Origin: Granulicella sp.
Lineage (GTDB): Bacteria; Acidobacteriota; Terriglobia; Terriglobales; Acidobacteriaceae
Direction: 5' to 3'
Assembly (NCBI GenBank): GCA_025357875.1
Contig: JANYLK010000200.1
Span: 1-36,227 of the forward strand
DNA length: 36,227 nucleotides
A model generated the notes under the pieces. That model had not been told where the DNA came from. It did not search any database and saw only the letters and a list, made by a program, of their open reading frames with translations. The position numbers and the translations under genes were made by a program. Every line of letters starts with the position of its first letter. Positions within the stretch are counted from its first letter, which is position 1. Shown one piece after another: positions 26,821 to 35,261 of the stretch.

Positions 26821-26885
26821 ACAGAATGACGGCGTTGGGGTGCAGTACAGAATGACGGTGTTGGGTGCATGTTCAGAATGAGGGC
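26821..26885. repeat. Imperfect 26-bp tandem repeat, about 2.5 copies
   Basis: Units begin at 26821, 26847 and 26873. The first two share ACAGAATGACGG, then (C/T)GTTGGG, then TGCA, and differ by a few bases. The third keeps only TCAGAATGAGGG before it diverges. On the minus strand each begins with a CATTCTG core. It lies just past the rseP stop on the minus strand. Confidence 0.7.
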
Positions 26886-26931
26886 TTTTAGGATCAGTGG
26901 GCCTTGGAGGATTCGGAGGAGGCTATCCGCA

Positions 26932-28284
26932 TCAGGATTTCATTTTGATGAAGAACGGTAGCTTGGTGATGTCGTTGAAGATGACCATCGCGGCAAACAG
27001 AAGGATGCAGACGAACGCGACCTGGTAGATGCGTTCTTTGATGGGCATGGGAAGATCCTTGCGGAAGGCGCTCTCGATCAGCAGCAGGAAGATCATCCCG
27101 CCGTCGAGGATGGGGAACGGCAGCAGGTTGAACATGCCAAGGTTGATGGAGATGCCCGCCATGGTCTGGACCAGCGGCATCCATCCCTTCATCTCGGCGG
27201 CTTGGTGGACGACCTGAGCGATACCAATGGGGCCAGAGAGACTTTTGACCGAGATGTGCCGCTGGAACATTCCCTTGAGCACATCCACGATCAGCCGCGA
27301 GCTTTTTTTATTGAACGTCCAGGCGATCTTGGCCGACTTGGCGAGGGACAGACGCTCCACCGTAACTGGGGGCGGAACGTATTGGAATCCGAGGCGGTAC
27401 GCCTTGCTGCCGTCGCCCGAATCGCTTAGCTCCGGCGTGATGGCGATGGCCATATTCTCGCCTTTGCGCAGCACGTTAAGAATGGACAGCTTACCCTTCT
27501 TGTCCTGCATGTAGGCCAGCAGCGCCGGGACGGAGTGTACGGCCAGCGTGTCGATTGTGACGATCTCATCCCCTGGTTTAAGGCCCGCTCGTTCCGCCGG
27601 TGTACCCGCCACCAGCGCCGAAACTGTTACCGGCGTGAGTTGCATCTTCGGCACAAATCCCAGAGAAAACGGATCGAACTGGTCGGGTGAGTTTGCCTTT
27701 GTGGAGACAAGAAACGTGGTGTTCACGCGTTCGCCGTCGTGAGCGTAGGAGAGTGGAACGCTGCGATTCAGATTCAATGCGGCGTGGTTGACCACGTCGT
27801 CCCAATTAGGGCTTTCGATCCCGTCGAAGGCGACGATGGTGTCGCCGGTGTGGATACCGGTCGCGGCGATTGGGCTTCCTGGAGAAATATAGTCGGTAAC
27901 GGACGGCCCCGACTCGTACTGGTTGACCTCGTAGTGCGTCATGCATACGGCGACCATCAGGCCGAAGGCAAGCACGAAGTTGGCGACCGGACCTGCGACA
28001 GCGATCAACATGCGCTGCCAGCGCGGGTGGTTGTTTAGTTCGCCGGGATCGTTGCTGACCTCTTCTCCGGGGATCTCGCCGGCCATCTTCACGTATCCGC
28101 CGAGCGGCAGGATGTTGATCTGATAGTCGGTTCCGCCGCGACGAAAGCCGACGACGCGCTTACCGAAGCCGATGGCAAAGGTCTCGATGCGGACGCCGCA
28201 CCACTTGGCAACGATGAAGTGGCCGAACTCGTGCACGAGTACCATCAGGCCGAGCACGAGGAGGAGTTGAAGGATGGTGGTCAT
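26932..28284 (-). CDS. rseP: Site-2 intramembrane zinc protease
   Basis: M50-family protease that cuts membrane proteins such as anti-sigma factors or remnant signal peptides within the bilayer. Of 450 residues from ATG 28284. Features: the zinc motif H18-E-F-G-H22 in the first helix, two PDZ domains (around VTDYISPGSPIAATGIHTGD and LVAGTPAERAGLKPGDEI), and the third motif NLLPFPILDGG (about 386-396), whose Asp is the third zinc ligand, followed by two last membrane helices. The frame is open to a TTG at 28320, but ATG 28284 matches the family. It has no clear ribosome site; the gene follows dxr by 43 bases and is the last of the cdsA-dxr operon, a common bacterial neighbourhood. Confidence 0.94.
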   Translation of the reverse strand: MTTILQLLLVLGLMVLVHEFGHFIVAKWCGVRIETFAIGFGKRVVGFRRGGTDYQINILPLGGYVKMAGEIPGEEVSNDPGELNNHPRWQRMLIAVAGPVANFVLAFGLMVAVCMTHYEVNQYESGPSVTDYISPGSPIAATGIHTGDTIVAFDGIESPNWDDVVNHAALNLNRSVPLSYAHDGERVNTTFLVSTKANSPDQFDPFSLGFVPKMQLTPVTVSALVAGTPAERAGLKPGDEIVTIDTLAVHSVPALLAYMQDKKGKLSILNVLRKGENMAIAITPELSDSGDGSKAYRLGFQYVPPPVTVERLSLAKSAKIAWTFNKKSSRLIVDVLKGMFQRHISVKSLSGPIGIAQVVHQAAEMKGWMPLVQTMAGISINLGMFNLLPFPILDGGMIFLLLIESAFRKDLPMPIKERIYQVAFVCILLFAAMVIFNDITKLPFFIKMKS

Positions 28285-28327
28285 AGAAGGGTAGAGGTCC
28301 TCTGGTGTTGCCGATTGCAAATTCGGA

Positions 28328-29509
28328 TCATGCGCTGACGGAGGGCGCCCCCCGGCCGATCACACTGCGCGCGCATTCCCTTGCCGCTTCATCCGCTGCA
28401 AGCACGTCCTTGATAGACGTAGGAACACGGGAAGACGTTTTGGCCAACACCTCTTCGATTGTACGCGGGATACCCAGGAAGGGAATGCGACCTTCGAGGA
28501 ATGCGGCGACAGCAATCTCATCGGCGGCGTTGAGGGCGATGCACGCGGCCGGGCCGGATTCGGCGGCTCCATAGGCGAGGCGCAGGCAAGGGAAGCGGAT
28601 GAGGTCTGGTGGGCCGAAGTCCAATTGGCTCAGCGCGGCGAGGTCGAACGAGAGTTGGGGGGCGGCTGGGCGATCGGGATAGGCGAGCGCATACAGAATT
28701 GGCAGGCGCATGTCAGTGACCGAGATCTGCGCCAGGATTGAGCCATCGATAAACTCCACGAAAGAGTGCACCGTCGACTGGGGATGAATCGTCACCCGCA
28801 CCTTTGCAGGCGGCAGATTGAAAAGCCGGCAGGCCTCGATGATCTCGAAGCCCTTATTCATCATGGTCGCGGAGTCGATCGTGATCCGCTGGCCCATCAC
28901 CCAGGTTGGGTGCTTCAGCGCCTGCGCGGGCGTTATATAGTCAAATTCGGCGAGCGCGGTCGAGCGAAAAGGACCGCCAGAGGCAGTTAACCATACCTGC
29001 TTGACCTCGGAGGCTTTGCCGCCGCGCATGCATTGATGGACAGCGTTGTGCTCCGAGTCGATAGGCAGCAGTGCGACGTCGTGCTGGCGCGCTGCCTTTA
29101 AGATCAATTCTCCCGCAGCGACCATGCACTCCTTATTGGCTAGGCCAATAGTCTTGCCCGCGCATACTGCCGCATAGGTTGCCTCGAGTCCGGCCACCCC
29201 GACAATCGCGGAAACGACGAAGTCTACCTCAGGCAGCGTTGCAACGCGAACCGTCCCAGCGGTTCCGTAGACGACTTCTATGCTCTTCAACCCTGCTTCG
29301 CGAAGTCGTTGAGTAAGCGTTGCCGCCAGTTCCTCGGTCGCAAGCGAGACAACCCTGGGCTTCCATCGAAGACATTGGGCAAACGCCTCGTCCAGATTAT
29401 GGCCCGCAGCCAAAGAGAGGACTTTGTAGCGATCCGGAAAGGATTCACAGATGGAGAGTGTGCTCTGGCCGATGGAGCCGGTCGAGCCCAGGATGGCGAG
29501 CTTTTTCAC
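28328..29509 (-). CDS. dxr: 1-deoxy-D-xylulose 5-phosphate reductoisomerase
   Basis: Second MEP-pathway enzyme: it rearranges and reduces DXP to 2-C-methyl-D-erythritol 4-phosphate with NADPH and a divalent metal. The 393-residue length is normal. Motifs: the NADPH loop GSTGSIG (8-14), GLANKECMVAAG, the metal site in D151-S-E153-HNA, SGGPFR, HPTWVMGQRITIDSATMMNKGFEIIEA, and HPQSTVHSFVEFIDGS. This is the target of fosmidomycin in other species, and the residues near the site look intact. It lies 30 bases after the unknown membrane-protein gene and 43 before rseP. Confidence 0.96.
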   Translation of the reverse strand: MKKLAILGSTGSIGQSTLSICESFPDRYKVLSLAAGHNLDEAFAQCLRWKPRVVSLATEELAATLTQRLREAGLKSIEVVYGTAGTVRVATLPEVDFVVSAIVGVAGLEATYAAVCAGKTIGLANKECMVAAGELILKAARQHDVALLPIDSEHNAVHQCMRGGKASEVKQVWLTASGGPFRSTALAEFDYITPAQALKHPTWVMGQRITIDSATMMNKGFEIIEACRLFNLPPAKVRVTIHPQSTVHSFVEFIDGSILAQISVTDMRLPILYALAYPDRPAAPQLSFDLAALSQLDFGPPDLIRFPCLRLAYGAAESGPAACIALNAADEIAVAAFLEGRIPFLGIPRTIEEVLAKTSSRVPTSIKDVLAADEAARECARSVIGRGAPSVSA

Positions 29510-29539
29510 TATCCCATTTTCTCAGACTATTGCGCTTGT

Positions 29540-29998
29540 TTACTTACGCAGATTGAGGGTAGTCGTAACGCCTCGCTCCCGAAAAGTGACCGGGTTGAGG
29601 CAGTAGTTGATGTATATCACCGAGAAAAGGAAGGTGAAGAATGGACCGATTTCGATCTCCCACCCCTCTTTATCCCTGTAGTAGCGTCGTATTTCGTAGC
29701 GCAATGAAAACGCGCCGGCAATCCACAACACCCCAATGAAGCTTTCCAGGTCAACCAGGCTTAGTGAAGGGGGAATGATTCTTCCCAGCGGGAAGGTCAC
29801 CACAAACCACGCAAATGGCAGCGAAAAGCACACCAGCGGCCATACCGATCGCCCCTTCCGCCTAATCCAGAGCGAAAGGTAGATCCCAAGCAGCGGTGCA
29901 GCGATGCCGCAAGTCAGCACTGCGAGCAACGTCAGCCAGCCCAGACTCGCCGAGGCGGTCCAAGGCCGTCCGTACGCGTCTTCAAGCTGGTATCGCAT
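29540..29998 (-). CDS. Unknown four-helix membrane protein
   Basis: A 152-residue protein that I do not recognise. It has about four hydrophobic segments (SLGWLTLLAVLTCGIAAPLLG, VWPLVCFSLPFAWFVVTFPLG, LESFIGVLWIAGAFSL, GPFFTFLFSVIYINYCLNPV) and a charged loop RYEIRRYYRDKEGWEIEIG after the third. The start MRYQLEDAYGRPW looks natural, though no ribosome site precedes it. It sits between cdsA (31 bases) and dxr (30 bases) on the same strand, so it is probably cotranscribed with them. Codon use appears like its neighbours. No function can be inferred from the sequence beyond a membrane location. Confidence 0.72.
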   Translation of the reverse strand: MRYQLEDAYGRPWTASASLGWLTLLAVLTCGIAAPLLGIYLSLWIRRKGRSVWPLVCFSLPFAWFVVTFPLGRIIPPSLSLVDLESFIGVLWIAGAFSLRYEIRRYYRDKEGWEIEIGPFFTFLFSVIYINYCLNPVTFRERGVTTTLNLRK

Positions 29999-30029
29999 CG
30001 CAATTCAATTCTAGCAATGCGGAATTTAT

Positions 30030-30872
30030 TTAAAAGCGGCCCAGTCCAAATGCATCCTTCAGCAGCAGTACGCACCACAGCACTGGCGTGGCAATCAAAA
30101 GCGCGTCAATGCGATCGAGGATGCCGCCGTGACCCGGCAGCATCGTGCCCGAATCCTTGACGCCTGCGCCGCGCTTGATCGCTGACTCCAACAGGTCGCC
30201 CAACTGCGCAGCCACATTGATGATGATTGCGAGCACCACCGATTGCCATACAGGTTGCAAAATGTGAAGTACTGTATTGCCGCGTGCCGAGAGCGCCTGA
30301 CCCAGGTAGACCACGCCGAGACCTGCAAGGACGCTGCCTGCAATCGAGGCGATCGAGCCCTCCCATGATTTGTTTGGGCTGAGCCGAGAGAGCTTGTGCC
30401 GACCGAAGGGACGCCCCACATAGAGCGCGGCGGAGTCGCCCACCCACACGCACACCATCAAAAAGAGCAGCAGGGGTTTTCCGTCGTCGCGACTCCAGAT
30501 CATCGGAACCAGCGTCAGCGGATATGCGATATAAACCAGGCCGAAGAGACCGATTGCTGCGTCGGGCAGCACCCGGTCAAGCGGGTCACGGAACCCCGTC
30601 CAGGCCAGCAGCACGAGGGCAGCGAGACTCAATGCTGGAAGTTCGGCTTCGTTGTGATATCCCGGTAGCGTGAAGAGAAACAGAAGGGCCGTCGCCGCAG
30701 CCATCCACCAAACAGGAATCCGTGCGCCGCCGGAATGAGCCAGCTTAAGGTACTCGTAGGCCGCCAGTTCGGCGATTACGCACGCGACCAGCGTCAGCAT
30801 CCAAAGCTGACCCAGGAAGATGACGGAGAAGATTCCGGCAATCAACACAACGGCGGTGAGGATTCGTTTCAT
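30030..30872 (-). CDS. cdsA: Phosphatidate cytidylyltransferase
   Basis: Makes CDP-diacylglycerol from phosphatidic acid and CTP, the branch point of phospholipid synthesis, in the cytoplasmic membrane. Of 280 residues with about eight hydrophobic segments. The family signature is intact near the C-terminus: SAIKRGAGVKDSGTMLPGHG followed by GILDRID. VWVGDSAALYVGRPFGRHKL and SPNKSWEGSI are also typical. The ATG at 30872, with GAGG before it, is chosen; the frame is open to 30941. It is the first gene seen in the cdsA-unknown-dxr-rseP operon. The usual upstream uppS is not present; a cold-shock gene is divergent instead. Confidence 0.94.
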   Translation of the reverse strand: MKRILTAVVLIAGIFSVIFLGQLWMLTLVACVIAELAAYEYLKLAHSGGARIPVWWMAAATALLFLFTLPGYHNEAELPALSLAALVLLAWTGFRDPLDRVLPDAAIGLFGLVYIAYPLTLVPMIWSRDDGKPLLLFLMVCVWVGDSAALYVGRPFGRHKLSRLSPNKSWEGSIASIAGSVLAGLGVVYLGQALSARGNTVLHILQPVWQSVVLAIIINVAAQLGDLLESAIKRGAGVKDSGTMLPGHGGILDRIDALLIATPVLWCVLLLKDAFGLGRF

Positions 30873-31139
30873 GAGCCTCAAGCAGGATACATGGAGATCG
30901 CGCAGGGAATCTCGTTCGCGCGCGTTTGACACGCAGACCACTTTTGCGCGGTCAGGTTGTCCAATCGACTTAGCAGGAGTTGTCAGCTTCTTTTGTTCAC
31001 ATGAAGATTTATTCGTGTTGATCGTCTTTCATGCAGACAGAAACTCACTTTGAGGAAACCATCCAACCCATGTTTTGCGTCGTACATGTTTGTGTCCGGG
31101 TGTGTGACGGATACCCAGGCAGCGTAAGGAGTGTCCCAA

Positions 31140-31406
31140 TTGGCGCAATATAAAGGAACGGTGAAGTGGTTTAACAACGCGAAGGGTTACGGTTTTCTAG
31201 GGCGCGATGGTGGAGCAGATGTCTTCGTGCATTACAGCTCTATCCAGATTGACGGCTACAAAAGCCTGAAGGAAGGCGATGAAGTCGAGTTCGACATTAT
31301 TGAAGGAAGCAAAGGGCCGCAAGCGGACCAAGTCATTCGCTTGCGGGAACCGGCCTCAAAAGAGCCTGCTGGACAATCGGTAGCAAAGGATGAAGCTGCT
31401 GCCTGA
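31140..31406 (+). CDS. Cold-shock domain protein
   Basis: Small single-stranded nucleic-acid-binding protein, an RNA chaperone of the CspA family. The 88 residues contain [18 protein letters not shown] (RNP1 in KGYGFLG), DVFVHYSSI (RNP2), and [23 protein letters not shown]. It is longer than the usual 65-70 because of an acidic, Ala-rich tail ([19 protein letters not shown]). The TTG at 31140 lies 8 bases after AAGGAG and gives the standard [11 protein letters not shown] start, whereas the in-frame GTG at 31131 abuts that site. Between it and the divergent cdsA start are 267 bases with no other gene; a long leader could regulate it as in cspA, but I see no defined structure. Confidence 0.92.
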   Translation: MAQYKGTVKWFNNAKGYGFLGRDGGADVFVHYSSIQIDGYKSLKEGDEVEFDIIEGSKGPQADQVIRLREPASKEPAGQSVAKDEAAA

Positions 31407-31472
31407 AATTCGCCCGTCCCGAGGACTTTAGCCAGCCTCGTGCGGAGCGTGGCGGGCGTAGCATATGGGTCT

Positions 31473-31508
31473 GGGATCCCGCGGGACCAAATGGGGCCAC
31501 GGGATCCC
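31473..31508. repeat. Inverted repeat between csp and polX
   Basis: GGGATCCCG (31473-31481) and CGGGATCCC (31500-31508) form a perfect 9-bp inverted repeat around an 18-base spacer; each arm is itself palindromic (GGGATCCC). No T run follows, so it may be an operator, or a hairpin in the polX leader or csp 3' end. It ends 15 bases before the polX start. Confidence 0.55.
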
Positions 31509-31523
31509 GAATGACTCGCTTCT

Positions 31524-33305
31524 ATGGAAAATATTGAGATCGCCCGCCTGCTCGATGAAACTGCTGCGCTGCTCGAGATTGATGCAGCGGACCCGTTTAG
31601 GGTCAGATCTTACCGTCGCGCAGCCGAAGCGGTAGAGCAACAAACGACTAGGCTGGACGCTTTGGTGGCCTCCGACTCCAAGCAACTACTCAGTATTCCC
31701 GGAATCGGGAAGGGTATGGCCGCTAATATCTGCCAGCTGGTGGAGACAGGCGCGATTCCTCTGCGCACCGAGCTTCTTACAAAATACAAATCAACCGTGC
31801 TTGGTCTCCTTAAGCTCCCTGGCATGGGGCCGAAGACGGTTGCGTTAGTCTGGTCCGCTCTGGGCGTAAGCGACATGGATTCCCTGGAAGCCGCGGCCCG
31901 GGAAGGGAAACTCGCCGGACTGCCGCGCATGGGCGAAAGATTTGCGACAAAGCTGCTTAAGGGAATCGAAGACCATCGTCGCAACTCCGGCCGCTTTCGA
32001 GTCGATCGCGCGCTGGATGAGGCAGAACGGATCTCTGTGCTTATCCGCGCATTTCCTGGCATCGACCAGATCACCCCGGCCGGCTCACTTCGACGAGGGC
32101 GCGAGAGCGTGGGCGACCTTGACCTGCTGGTCACCGGCCCTGCCTGCGAGCCCGATGTGGTTGCAGCTGCGGTGGAGCATGTTGCCACGCTTCCACTAAT
32201 CGACAAGCTGCTGGCGCGCGGCCAGAATAAAGTCAGTTTCACCCTGCGCAATAATCTTCAAGTGGATGTACGGTTGCTGCCGCGTGCCAGCTACGGAGCG
32301 GCGCTGCAGTACTTTACCGGTTCGAAGATGCACAACGTAGCGCTGCGCCAGCGGGCGATCAAGCGTGGCCTTACGCTGAGCGAGTACGCGCTGCTCCGGC
32401 TCGAAGACAATATCATCGTCGCAGCAGCAAGTGAGGAAGATATTTATCGCGCGCTGGATCTTGAGTACATCCCCCCGGAATTGCGCGAGAACTGTGGCGA
32501 AATTGAAGCCGCCGCAGCCAGTTTTTTAAAGGCTGAGACCGGCGGGCTGCCACGATTGATCGAGTTTAGCGACCTTTGCGGCGACCTGCACATGCATACC
32601 GAGGCCACGGACGGTCGCGACACCATTCGGCAGATGGCGGAGGCCGCGCTGGCCCGTGGACTCGCATACATTGCCATCACCGACCACTCGAAGAATCTCG
32701 CGATGACGAACGGACTCGACGACGATCGCGCGCTGGCCCACGTGGAGCGCATCCGCGAAGTCGATCGCGAATTGCAAGCAGTACATGGCGGCCGCATCCG
32801 CATTCTTCCCGGCATTGAAGTGGATATTCTGGCAGACGGCTCGCTCGACCTGGAAAACTCTACTTTGGCCAAGATGGACATCGTCGTGGCCAGCGTCCAC
32901 TCCCACTTCAACCAGCCGTCGGAGGAGATGACGGCCCGCGTCCTGCGCGCACTTGAGAATCCACACGTCCGCATCCTCGGACATCCCACCGGGCGCAAGA
33001 TTCTGAGCCGCGAGCCGTATGCGATCGATATCGAACAGGTGCTGCAGCGCGCCGGCAAACTCGGGGTCGCCGTCGAGCACAATGCCAACCCAGCCCGTGC
33101 CGACCTCAGTGATCTGCACCTGCGCCGGGCCAAAGAGATTGGCTGCAAGATCGTGGTCAATACCGACGCCCATGCTACCGAAGAGCTGGATAAGATGCGC
33201 TATGGAATTACCCAGCTTCGCCGCGCCTGGCTAACCGCCGACGATGTTCTCAATACCTTGCCCACTGCAGAAGCGCTGCTCGCTCGACTTCGGCCTAAGC
33301 CATAA
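31524..33305 (+). CDS. polX: Family X DNA polymerase with PHP domain
   Basis: Bacterial PolX, a gap-filling repair polymerase with an additional PHP nuclease domain. Of 593 residues, near the usual 570-600. N-terminal helix-hairpin-helix parts (LLSIPGIGKGMAANI, LLKLPGMGPKTVAL), polymerase motif GSLRRGRESVGDLDLLV with metal-binding D198 and D200 plus D248, then the C-terminal PHP domain starting at D354-LHMHTEATDG with H356 and H358, ITDHSKNLAMTNGL, GIEVDI, VASVHSHF, LGHPTGR, VEHNAN and NTDAHA. The PHP metal ligands look complete, so 3'-5' exonuclease activity is expected. The ATG at 31524 has only weak ribosome-site sequence. It lies 117 bases after the cold-shock gene and 88 before ctaB. Confidence 0.95.
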   Translation: MENIEIARLLDETAALLEIDAADPFRVRSYRRAAEAVEQQTTRLDALVASDSKQLLSIPGIGKGMAANICQLVETGAIPLRTELLTKYKSTVLGLLKLPGMGPKTVALVWSALGVSDMDSLEAAAREGKLAGLPRMGERFATKLLKGIEDHRRNSGRFRVDRALDEAERISVLIRAFPGIDQITPAGSLRRGRESVGDLDLLVTGPACEPDVVAAAVEHVATLPLIDKLLARGQNKVSFTLRNNLQVDVRLLPRASYGAALQYFTGSKMHNVALRQRAIKRGLTLSEYALLRLEDNIIVAAASEEDIYRALDLEYIPPELRENCGEIEAAAASFLKAETGGLPRLIEFSDLCGDLHMHTEATDGRDTIRQMAEAALARGLAYIAITDHSKNLAMTNGLDDDRALAHVERIREVDRELQAVHGGRIRILPGIEVDILADGSLDLENSTLAKMDIVVASVHSHFNQPSEEMTARVLRALENPHVRILGHPTGRKILSREPYAIDIEQVLQRAGKLGVAVEHNANPARADLSDLHLRRAKEIGCKIVVNTDAHATEELDKMRYGITQLRRAWLTADDVLNTLPTAEALLARLRPKP

Positions 33306-33393
33306 GAATACTTTTGGTGCAGCGCATAAAGTAGTTGTGATTCGTGAAACGCACCTTGGTCGGTTATCCTCCAAACGCGCTATCCTGAAGGCT

Positions 33394-34386
33394 GTGACAA
33401 GCATCGCCACATCCGAGACCCGGAATAAACCGCTAGCCGATCCAGCGGTCTTGGCGGTGCACCCCAGCCTGCTCGCAGACTATGCAACGCTCTTCAAACT
33501 GCGCGTCTCGACCATGGTGATCATCACGTCGGCGGCCGGTTTTTATCTTGGGAGCCTCCGCTCCGGCATCAGCCCATTCAACGCCGGTATGCTCAAGGCG
33601 CTCGGCGGCATTGCAGTCGTCACTTGCGGAGCGAGCGCGTTGAATCAGGTGCTCGAGCGAACCACCGATCGACTGATGCGCCGAACTGCAAACCGCCCCA
33701 TGGCTGCAGGCCGTATATCGCTCGCGCACGGCCTTATCGTAGGGTTCGCCGCAGTCTTCCTAGGCTCTCTCTATCTTGCGCGCGCGACCAACCTTCTCAC
33801 CGGCACGCTTACCCTGCTAACCGCGGTTGCGTACGTCGCGATCTATACGCCGCTCAAAAGTGTGAGCACCATCAACACCTTCATCGGCGCGTTCCCCGGA
33901 GCGCTGCCGCCGCTGATCGGGTGGACCGCCGCGCGTGGCCTCATCGAGTGGCCCGGTGTCGCACTGTTCGCTATCCTCTTCGTGTGGCAATTTCCCCACT
34001 TCATGGCCATCGGCTGGATGTACCGCGAAGACTACGCCCGCGCCGGCATCCGCCTGACGGCAACGCTCAGTGACACACGTTATGCCGCTCGCTCTTCCGT
34101 TGTTCAGGCTCTGTTTTACGCTGTGCTGATGATCGCCGTCAGTCTCTGGCCGTTCGCACTCGGCATTGCAGGAGTCCCCTACGCCGCGGTCGCCGCCGTG
34201 TTGTCGTTGGGCTATCTCTGGTACACCGTTCAATTCGCCCGAATCCTGCGCAGTCCGGATCTGCATGCCGGAGACGCCCCGTCGCATCGTCTACCCGCAC
34301 GCGACCTTTTACGCGCATCAGTCATCTATCTTCCACTTCTGCTCGCCGCCATGATGCTCGATGCCCGCGGCCGCCTGCTCTTTTGA
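33394..34386 (+). CDS. ctaB: Protoheme IX farnesyltransferase (heme O synthase)
   Basis: Attaches a farnesyl group from FPP to protoheme IX to give heme O for heme-copper oxidases, in the cytoplasmic membrane. The 330-residue chain has about eight to nine membrane helices. UbiA-family motifs: N84-QVLERTTD-92-RLMRRT-AN-RP at the first Asp-rich site, YTPLKSVSTINTFIGAFPGALPPLIGW, and HFMAIGWMYREDYARAGI at the second. The GTG at 33394, just after GAAGG, is taken as start, though spacing is short; the frame opens upstream into the polX 3' end. The next gene encodes a DUF420 protein, a known companion of oxidase assembly genes. The oxidase subunits themselves are not in the window. Confidence 0.94.
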   Translation: MTSIATSETRNKPLADPAVLAVHPSLLADYATLFKLRVSTMVIITSAAGFYLGSLRSGISPFNAGMLKALGGIAVVTCGASALNQVLERTTDRLMRRTANRPMAAGRISLAHGLIVGFAAVFLGSLYLARATNLLTGTLTLLTAVAYVAIYTPLKSVSTINTFIGAFPGALPPLIGWTAARGLIEWPGVALFAILFVWQFPHFMAIGWMYREDYARAGIRLTATLSDTRYAARSSVVQALFYAVLMIAVSLWPFALGIAGVPYAAVAAVLSLGYLWYTVQFARILRSPDLHAGDAPSHRLPARDLLRASVIYLPLLLAAMMLDARGRLLF

Positions 34387-34408
34387 ATTGACAACTGAGA
34401 ACGAAACC

Positions 34409-34963
34409 ATGCCAGCCGCGACGCATAAATCCGCTCACCTCCGCACCCCGATCAGCGTTATCGTGATTATCCTCGCTGTCTCGGCAGCCGCCAGTGCACT
34501 TATCTGCTGGCTCGTTTACTTCCACGCGCCGACCGACATTGCCCACACCGAACTACGTTCGCTACCTTTGGTCAATGCCGTGTTGAACGCGCTCGCGACG
34601 ATTGCTCTCGTAACTGGCTATCACGAAATACGGCAACGTCACGCACTGCACCATCGCGCCTCAATGTTTGGCGCATTCTTCTTCTCCTCCATTTTCCTGG
34701 TCTCCTACCTGGTCAACTTCACGCTCCACGGCGAGACGCACTTCAACCGCTTCAACCATTGGTGGCCTTTCTATTGGAAGCTGCTAGCATCCCACATCAT
34801 GCTCTCGACGGTCGCTCTGCCGCTGATCCTGATCACGTTCTTTCTGTCGCTCACTGGTCGTTTTCCCGCACATAAGAAACTCGCACGGTGGACCTTCCCT
34901 ATCTGGCTCTACGTATCGGTCACGGGAGTGATCGTTTACCTCATGCAGGCTGCATGCCGCTGA
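34409..34963 (+). CDS. DUF420 membrane protein (CtaM-like)
   Basis: A 184-residue membrane protein of the DUF420 family, with about four or five helices. Its typical features are LPLVNAVLNALATIALVTGYHEIRQRHALHHRASMFGAFFFSSIFLVSYL, HWWPFYWKLLASHIMLSTVALPLI and KKLARWTFPIWLYVSVTGVIVYLM, with His residues inside the membrane. In Gram-positive bacteria a DUF420 protein (CtaM) helps assemble heme-A-type oxidases; the same role here is inferred from the neighbouring ctaB, 22 bases upstream. ATG 34409 follows a weak GAGAACG site; the frame is open to 34361 within ctaB. It overlaps the next small gene by one base (TGATG). Confidence 0.85.
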   Translation: MPAATHKSAHLRTPISVIVIILAVSAAASALICWLVYFHAPTDIAHTELRSLPLVNAVLNALATIALVTGYHEIRQRHALHHRASMFGAFFFSSIFLVSYLVNFTLHGETHFNRFNHWWPFYWKLLASHIMLSTVALPLILITFFLSLTGRFPAHKKLARWTFPIWLYVSVTGVIVYLMQAACR

Positions 34964-35193
34964 TGACGATGCAACGAGATACCCGCCAACTCCTCCGAAC
35001 TGGCCTCGCCATCTTCTTTATGGGAACGATCGCAGCTCTTCTGGCAGTTACCGTCTGTGGCGGAATTGGCCGCCAGGGACCGCATACGAACGCTGGCTGG
35101 CTTGCCCTGATGGTCGCCATGGGATGCCTGCCCACGGGCACGCTCACCCTCGCGCTTGGGATCTCAAAAGTGATCGGCGACCGCAAGCGTTGA
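34963..35193 (+). CDS. Small two-helix membrane protein
   Basis: A 76-residue protein that I do not recognise. It has two hydrophobic segments (GLAIFFMGTIAALLAVTVCGG and WLALMVAMGCLPTGTLTLALG), a Gly-rich loop GIGRQGPHTNAG between them, and a basic tail ISKVIGDRKR. The ATG at 34963 overlaps the DUF420 stop codon as TGATG, which suggests translational coupling; an in-frame ATG at 34954 and one at 34969 are alternatives. Given its place after ctaB and the DUF420 gene, a role in respiratory-chain assembly is possible but unproved. It is followed by ssb 68 bases later. Confidence 0.65.
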   Translation: MTMQRDTRQLLRTGLAIFFMGTIAALLAVTVCGGIGRQGPHTNAGWLALMVAMGCLPTGTLTLALGISKVIGDRKR

Positions 35194-35261
35194 CCGCTTC
35201 TGCACACCCGCATCTGATATTCTCATCCTTCGCAATCACCGCAATTCCGGAGCGCACAGAA

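Noticed and set aside
26667..26870. A 67-codon minus-strand frame in the rseP-DHH gap
   Set aside because: It runs through the tandem repeats and a palindrome, has no ribosome site and no domain.
26821..26885. CRISPR array
   Set aside because: The repeats are adjacent without unique spacers, imperfect, only two to three copies, and no cas genes are present.
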